DNA of 64,000 nt, taken from contig NZ_JASHJI010000002.1 of assembly GCF_030733265.1 (NCBI RefSeq), forward strand, positions 124,001-188,000, written 5' to 3'. This document shows positions 63,839 through 64,000 of this stretch, piece by piece. The translations under genes and the position numbers were made by a program. Below the pieces are notes generated by a model, which did no database searches, had not been told where the DNA came from, and worked only from the letters and a program-made list of their open reading frames with translations. Numbering within the stretch: position 1 is the stretch's first letter; every line of letters starts with the position of its first letter. This stretch comes from Roseibium sp. MMSF_3412. GTDB taxonomy: Bacteria; Pseudomonadota; Alphaproteobacteria; Rhizobiales; Stappiaceae.

Positions 63839-64000
63839 TCAGTTCGCTTTCGCCGCTTCCGCGACCCAGCCGTCGAATTCCGCCTGATTGGCCTTGACCC
63901 AGTCCTCGGCGTGGCGGCGGAAGTCTTCGAGCGTATTCTCACCGTCCCGGAGCTTGACCTGGGCTGCGTTCACCGCGGAGATCGGGATCTCGACAAGTTC
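63839..64000 (-). CDS. Quaternary-amine ABC transporter substrate-binding protein, C-terminal end (partial)
   Basis: A minus-strand frame is open from the right edge to a TGA at 63839-63841. Its 53 residues (…LEDFRRHAEDWVKANQAEFDGWV… ending EAAKAN) match the C-terminal helix of ProX/ChoX-type binding proteins. The gene is 65 nt upstream of choV in the same direction. The N-terminal part and ligand pocket lie outside the window. Confidence 0.8.
   Translation of the reverse strand, partial: ELVEIPISAVNAAQVKLRDGENTLEDFRRHAEDWVKANQAEFDGWVAEAAKAN

Noticed and set aside
1..64000. CRISPR array, rRNA or complete tRNA genes
   Set aside because: I saw no regularly spaced repeats, no rRNA segments and only a partial tRNA in reading through the sequence; a systematic search could not be run.

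Overview
This window looks like the junction between a mosaic genomic island (left, about 1-42.7 kb) and conserved chromosome (right, about 42.75-64 kb) of a marine-type alphaproteobacterium. Stappiaceae or Rhodobacterales relatives such as Roseibium/Labrenzia are my inference. It rests on the GC-rich right part, ABC-rich sugar and choline-sulfate catabolism, a vanadium haloperoxidase, and a tRNA-Met-derived attachment scar. No taxonomic search was possible.

Left part. 0-4 kb holds the 3' portion of a very large protein combining a SAV2336-like N-terminus, a caspase-like domain without its catalytic cysteine, a receiver-like domain and a trypsin-like protease. An IS3 remnant follows, then an AT-rich pair: a DUF2188 protein and a helicase with a possible nuclease C-terminus. 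8.4-15.3 kb is an integrative-element module (tyrosine integrase, AlpA-like regulator, primase, RepA-like ATPase) with a GIY-YIG protein and a possible HEPN protein as cargo. 15.7-25.1 kb encodes exported or membrane proteins: a lipoprotein, two divergent secreted nucleases, a subtilase with an overlapping I9-like inhibitor gene, and a membrane pentapeptide-repeat protein. 25.2-30.4 kb has nested IS scars around a vanadium haloperoxidase, a cupredoxin and a diheme cytochrome c. 31-42 kb carries a PKD/glycine-rich anchored protein, a patatin-like lipase with many membrane spans, an M15+GH108 peptidoglycan hydrolase, an alpha/beta hydrolase, a catalase-related protein and a LuxR-type regulator. 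The island ends at a 46-bp copy of the 3' part of tRNA-Met (42648-42693), followed by an IS3 transposase fragment.

Right part. YceI and an LpqC-like esterase flank a 265-bp MITE with TA target duplication. 45-60.2 kb is a sugar regulon: a GntR/FCD repressor, two FGGY kinases, two PfkB kinases, a TIM-barrel isomerase/epimerase-like protein, an aldo/keto reductase, BtpA/SgcQ, an M42 peptidase (SgcX-like), a FucU-type mutarotase and a complete ABC importer. The palindrome CTAACATGTTAG or a near copy lies before gntR, between the importer's divergent units and between the aldo/keto reductase and btpA. One regulator probably controls all these units. The substrate is unknown. The window ends in a choline-sulfate cluster (betC and choW, choV, choX-like genes), with the binding protein cut by the right edge.
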